Source: Heliobacterium mobile
GTDB lineage: Bacteria; Bacillota; Desulfitobacteriia; Heliobacteriales; Heliobacteriaceae
Direction of reading: 5' to 3'
NCBI RefSeq assembly: GCF_009720735.1
Contig: NZ_WNKU01000001.1
Span: forward strand, 1 to 64,000
Length of the DNA: 64,000 nucleotides
Shown: piece after piece, positions 61,927-64,000 of the stretch
Numbering within the stretch: the stretch's first letter is position 1
Layout of the letters: the number at the start of each line of letters is the position of its first letter
The notes under the pieces: generated by a model
Database searches by the model: none
What the model saw: the letters and a program-made list of their open reading frames with translations, nothing else
What the model was told of the DNA's origin: nothing
Translations under genes and position numbers: made by a program

Positions 61927-63969
61927 ATGAATTCTTCTGAGTTGACAACGGGCCTTGCCGTGATCTGTGACTGGCAAGGCATCATTCGACGGGTGATCAG
62001 CAATGAGTTAGGTGCTTCTACCCGTACACGGGCTGGACAGCCTTTTCCCGGAATCATTGATCCTAAGTGTATCGATAAGGCGATGAATTTTATCACTGCC
62101 TTGCGAACGCAAGAGAATGTATTCAATTGGGAACTGAATGTCCCTGTCGGCGATCAACTGTTTTTGCTTTTCTTCGCTGGTTTTGCCCATGATGGGCAGT
62201 TATATATCGTTGGAGCCCGTTCACGAACGGCCATGACCCAACTCTACGAGGAGATCCTTGAAAAGACGAAACAGACACCGGTCTTGCGAACGACGATGAA
62301 GGAACTAGCCAGTCAGGCAGGGAACCAGGCCGATTGGGATCGGGAACTGTATGATGAAGTGACCCGGCTGAACAACGAACTGGTAAATTTGCAGCGTATG
62401 CTCGTCAAAAAGTTGGAGAAGAGCGAAGAGCGCCACCGCCTGCTGGCGGATAACTCTTCCGACTTGATCACCCGCCTTACACCGGAAAATGTCATCCTGT
62501 ATGCTTCGCCCGTATGCCGGCACTTGCTGGGATACGAGCCGGAAGAGCTGATCGGACGCTCCGGCTACGAGTTTATACATCCAGATGACACAGAAAAGGT
62601 GATCGACGCGTATAAGCGACTCGCTCATGCATCAGAGCCTTTGACCCTTCGCTATCAAATCCATCGCAAAGACGGCCAGTACATATGGTTTGAGACGAAA
62701 AGCCGCCCTGTGTTCGATGGTGAAAAGGTGCAGGAGATCATCGCTGTATCCCGCGATATTACGGAACGAAAGCGGGAAGAAGTGGAACTGCAGACGGCGA
62801 AGGAAGCAGCCGAGGCGGCCAACTCGGCTAAAAGCGCTTTTTTAGCTACGGTCAGTCATGAGATCCGGACACCGATGCACGGGATCATCGGGATGACAGA
62901 CCTGCTCATGGAGACGCCATTAAATGCAGAACAGCAGGAATATACCAAGACGATCAGCGACCTGTCCCAGCAGTTATCGGCGATCATCAACGACATTTTA
63001 GATTTTTCAAAAATTGAAGCCGGTAAAATCGACTTAAATATCACCGAATTTCAAGTCCCTCTGGTAGTCGCTGAAATCGTCAATCTTTCTCGGTGTAAGC
63101 TGGATTCACAACGCTTTCAGTTTGTCGTTGATATCGCTGCAGATGTTCCTTCTACCGTGCGAGGCGACGATGTGCGTCTGCGTCAGGTCTTAACGAATCT
63201 CGTCAGCAATGCCGTCAAGTTCACCGAATCGGGGAAGGTAACTTTGCGAATCACCAAAGTGACGGCAGATAAACCGATCATACGGTTTGAGGTGATAGAT
63301 ACGGGAATTGGGATTCCCGAAGAGGTTCAGCCACGCTTGTTTCAGCCCTTTACCCAAGCAGATAGTTCGACAACCCGTAAATACGGAGGGACCGGTTTGG
63401 GGTTAGCGATCTCGAAACGTCTCGTGGAATTGATGGAAGGCCAGATCGGCTTTGACAGCAAACCTGGGCAAGGTTCGACCTTCTGGTTTACGGTCCCTTT
63501 GGAAGCCTCTCTCACAGTCAAGAAAAATGAGGAGCCCTCCACGATTCTTAAGAACCTGCCTGCACGAACACCGGCAGAGAAGATGATTTTGCTTGTCGAG
63601 GACAATCCAGTCAACCAGCGACTGGCCTTGTTGCAGTTAAAAAAATTCGGCATTCCGATCCATGCTGTCACCAACGGGCGGGAAGCCGTCGAAGCGATCA
63701 AGCAGAAAGCTTATACATTGGTGCTGATGGACTGTCAGATGCCGGAGATGGATGGCTTTGAAGCGACAGGGGCCATCCGGAAGATGGAGTCTGAGCAGGG
63801 GGTGCATACGCCTATCGTGGCTATGACAGCCCGGGCTATGCAGGGTGACCGGGAGGAATGCCTCGCTTGTGGTATGGATGACTACATCAGCAAGCCGATC
63901 AAGATGGAAGACCTTCGCCGGGTATTAGATCAGTGGTTTTCAACGATGCAATCGGATCGTACATCATAG
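61927..63969 (+). CDS. hybrid histidine kinase: PAS-like, PAS, HisKA, HATPase, receiver
   Basis: 680 aa, no transmembrane helix. An N-terminal PAS-like domain (about 5-110: [15 protein letters not shown]), coiled coil (about 135-165), PAS (170-282, ending [11 protein letters not shown]), HisKA with [19 protein letters not shown] (His311), HATPase with [33 protein letters not shown], and a receiver with [28 protein letters not shown] and YISKPI. Unlike the kinase at 58639, it has no HPt domain, so it may need the HPt of that protein. Co-transcribed with the B12-binding protein (38-base gap). Confidence 0.94.
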   Translation: MNSSELTTGLAVICDWQGIIRRVISNELGASTRTRAGQPFPGIIDPKCIDKAMNFITALRTQENVFNWELNVPVGDQLFLLFFAGFAHDGQLYIVGARSRTAMTQLYEEILEKTKQTPVLRTTMKELASQAGNQADWDRELYDEVTRLNNELVNLQRMLVKKLEKSEERHRLLADNSSDLITRLTPENVILYASPVCRHLLGYEPEELIGRSGYEFIHPDDTEKVIDAYKRLAHASEPLTLRYQIHRKDGQYIWFETKSRPVFDGEKVQEIIAVSRDITERKREEVELQTAKEAAEAANSAKSAFLATVSHEIRTPMHGIIGMTDLLMETPLNAEQQEYTKTISDLSQQLSAIINDILDFSKIEAGKIDLNITEFQVPLVVAEIVNLSRCKLDSQRFQFVVDIAADVPSTVRGDDVRLRQVLTNLVSNAVKFTESGKVTLRITKVTADKPIIRFEVIDTGIGIPEEVQPRLFQPFTQADSSTTRKYGGTGLGLAISKRLVELMEGQIGFDSKPGQGSTFWFTVPLEASLTVKKNEEPSTILKNLPARTPAEKMILLVEDNPVNQRLALLQLKKFGIPIHAVTNGREAVEAIKQKAYTLVLMDCQMPEMDGFEATGAIRKMESEQGVHTPIVAMTARAMQGDREECLACGMDDYISKPIKMEDLRRVLDQWFSTMQSDRTS

Positions 63970-63972
63970 AAG

Positions 63973-64000
63973 GCCCCCTTCCATGCGGAAAGAGGGCCTT
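63973..64000 (+). terminator. intrinsic terminator, cut by the window edge
   Basis: Stem AGGCCCCCTT/AAGAGGGCCTT after the last kinase gene; the T run would lie beyond 64000. Confidence 0.65.

Noticed and set aside
1-64000. tRNA, rRNA genes, insertion sequences or prophage
   Set aside because: I found no cloverleaf-like tRNA sequence, no rRNA stretch and no transposase or phage gene; a tool-based scan could still reveal something short.

Overview
The window looks like chromosomal DNA of an anaerobic, endospore-forming, motile low-to-mid-GC Firmicute (class Clostridia). The evidence is the sporulation genes (spmA, spmB, gerW), the anaerobic cobalamin chelatase cbiK, several chemoreceptors, a Crp/Fnr-ferredoxin pair and Gram-positive-style ribosome binding sites and terminators. 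A member of the Heliobacteriaceae would fit, but no photosynthesis gene lies in the window, so that is inference only. I saw no rRNA, tRNA, CRISPR array or intact insertion sequence.

Layout. Positions 1-8000 are a loose, AT-richer accessory region: cbiK, then small membrane proteins and lipoproteins, a soluble chemoreceptor, an HxlR regulator divergent from a nitroreductase, and several gene fossils. 8000-14300 holds DUF1697, a Tat-type DUF1501 gene behind a DUF1800 gene, a DMT exporter and a large YcdB/YcdC-like secreted protein. 14500-17000 is an EmrA/EmrB-like efflux pair. 17000-22500 has an EAL-domain fossil, a PAS histidine kinase, a small unknown gene, and a PadR regulator followed by a flavodoxin/SCP2/membrane fusion. 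22500-29300 carries three membrane chemoreceptors, two of them close paralogues. 29600-36000 has a ferredoxin-type protein divergent from a Crp/Fnr regulator, a LysM wall protein, an M14/aspartoacylase-like hydrolase, and an overlapping operon of DUF3006, a ComEC-like beta-lactamase-fold protein and a HEPN/MNT pair.

37000-39330 contains two complete lysine riboswitches: one in front of lysA, and a second one, with its own good promoter, in front of nothing but a 33-residue reading frame and a terminator. 39400-47600 is a long housekeeping operon (DHH-CBS-tRNA nucleotidyltransferase fusion, site-2 protease, trpS, scpA, scpB, hydrolase, folD, fchA). 47700-52600 has DUF2953-gerW, a convergent class A penicillin-binding protein, and spmA-spmB. 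53000-58400 is rluB, cobO, cobT, an unknown gene, a BaiN-type flavoprotein, a HutP-family protein and aroH.

58600-64000 is the most interesting block. Two hybrid histidine kinases flank a stand-alone B12-binding protein that carries the W-x9-E-H signature of the CarH family of adenosylcobalamin light sensors plus the cobalamin-binding histidine. I infer a cobalamin-based (probably light-sensing) phosphorelay. The cobalamin genes elsewhere in the window (cbiK, cobO, cobT) show that the cell makes the chromophore.
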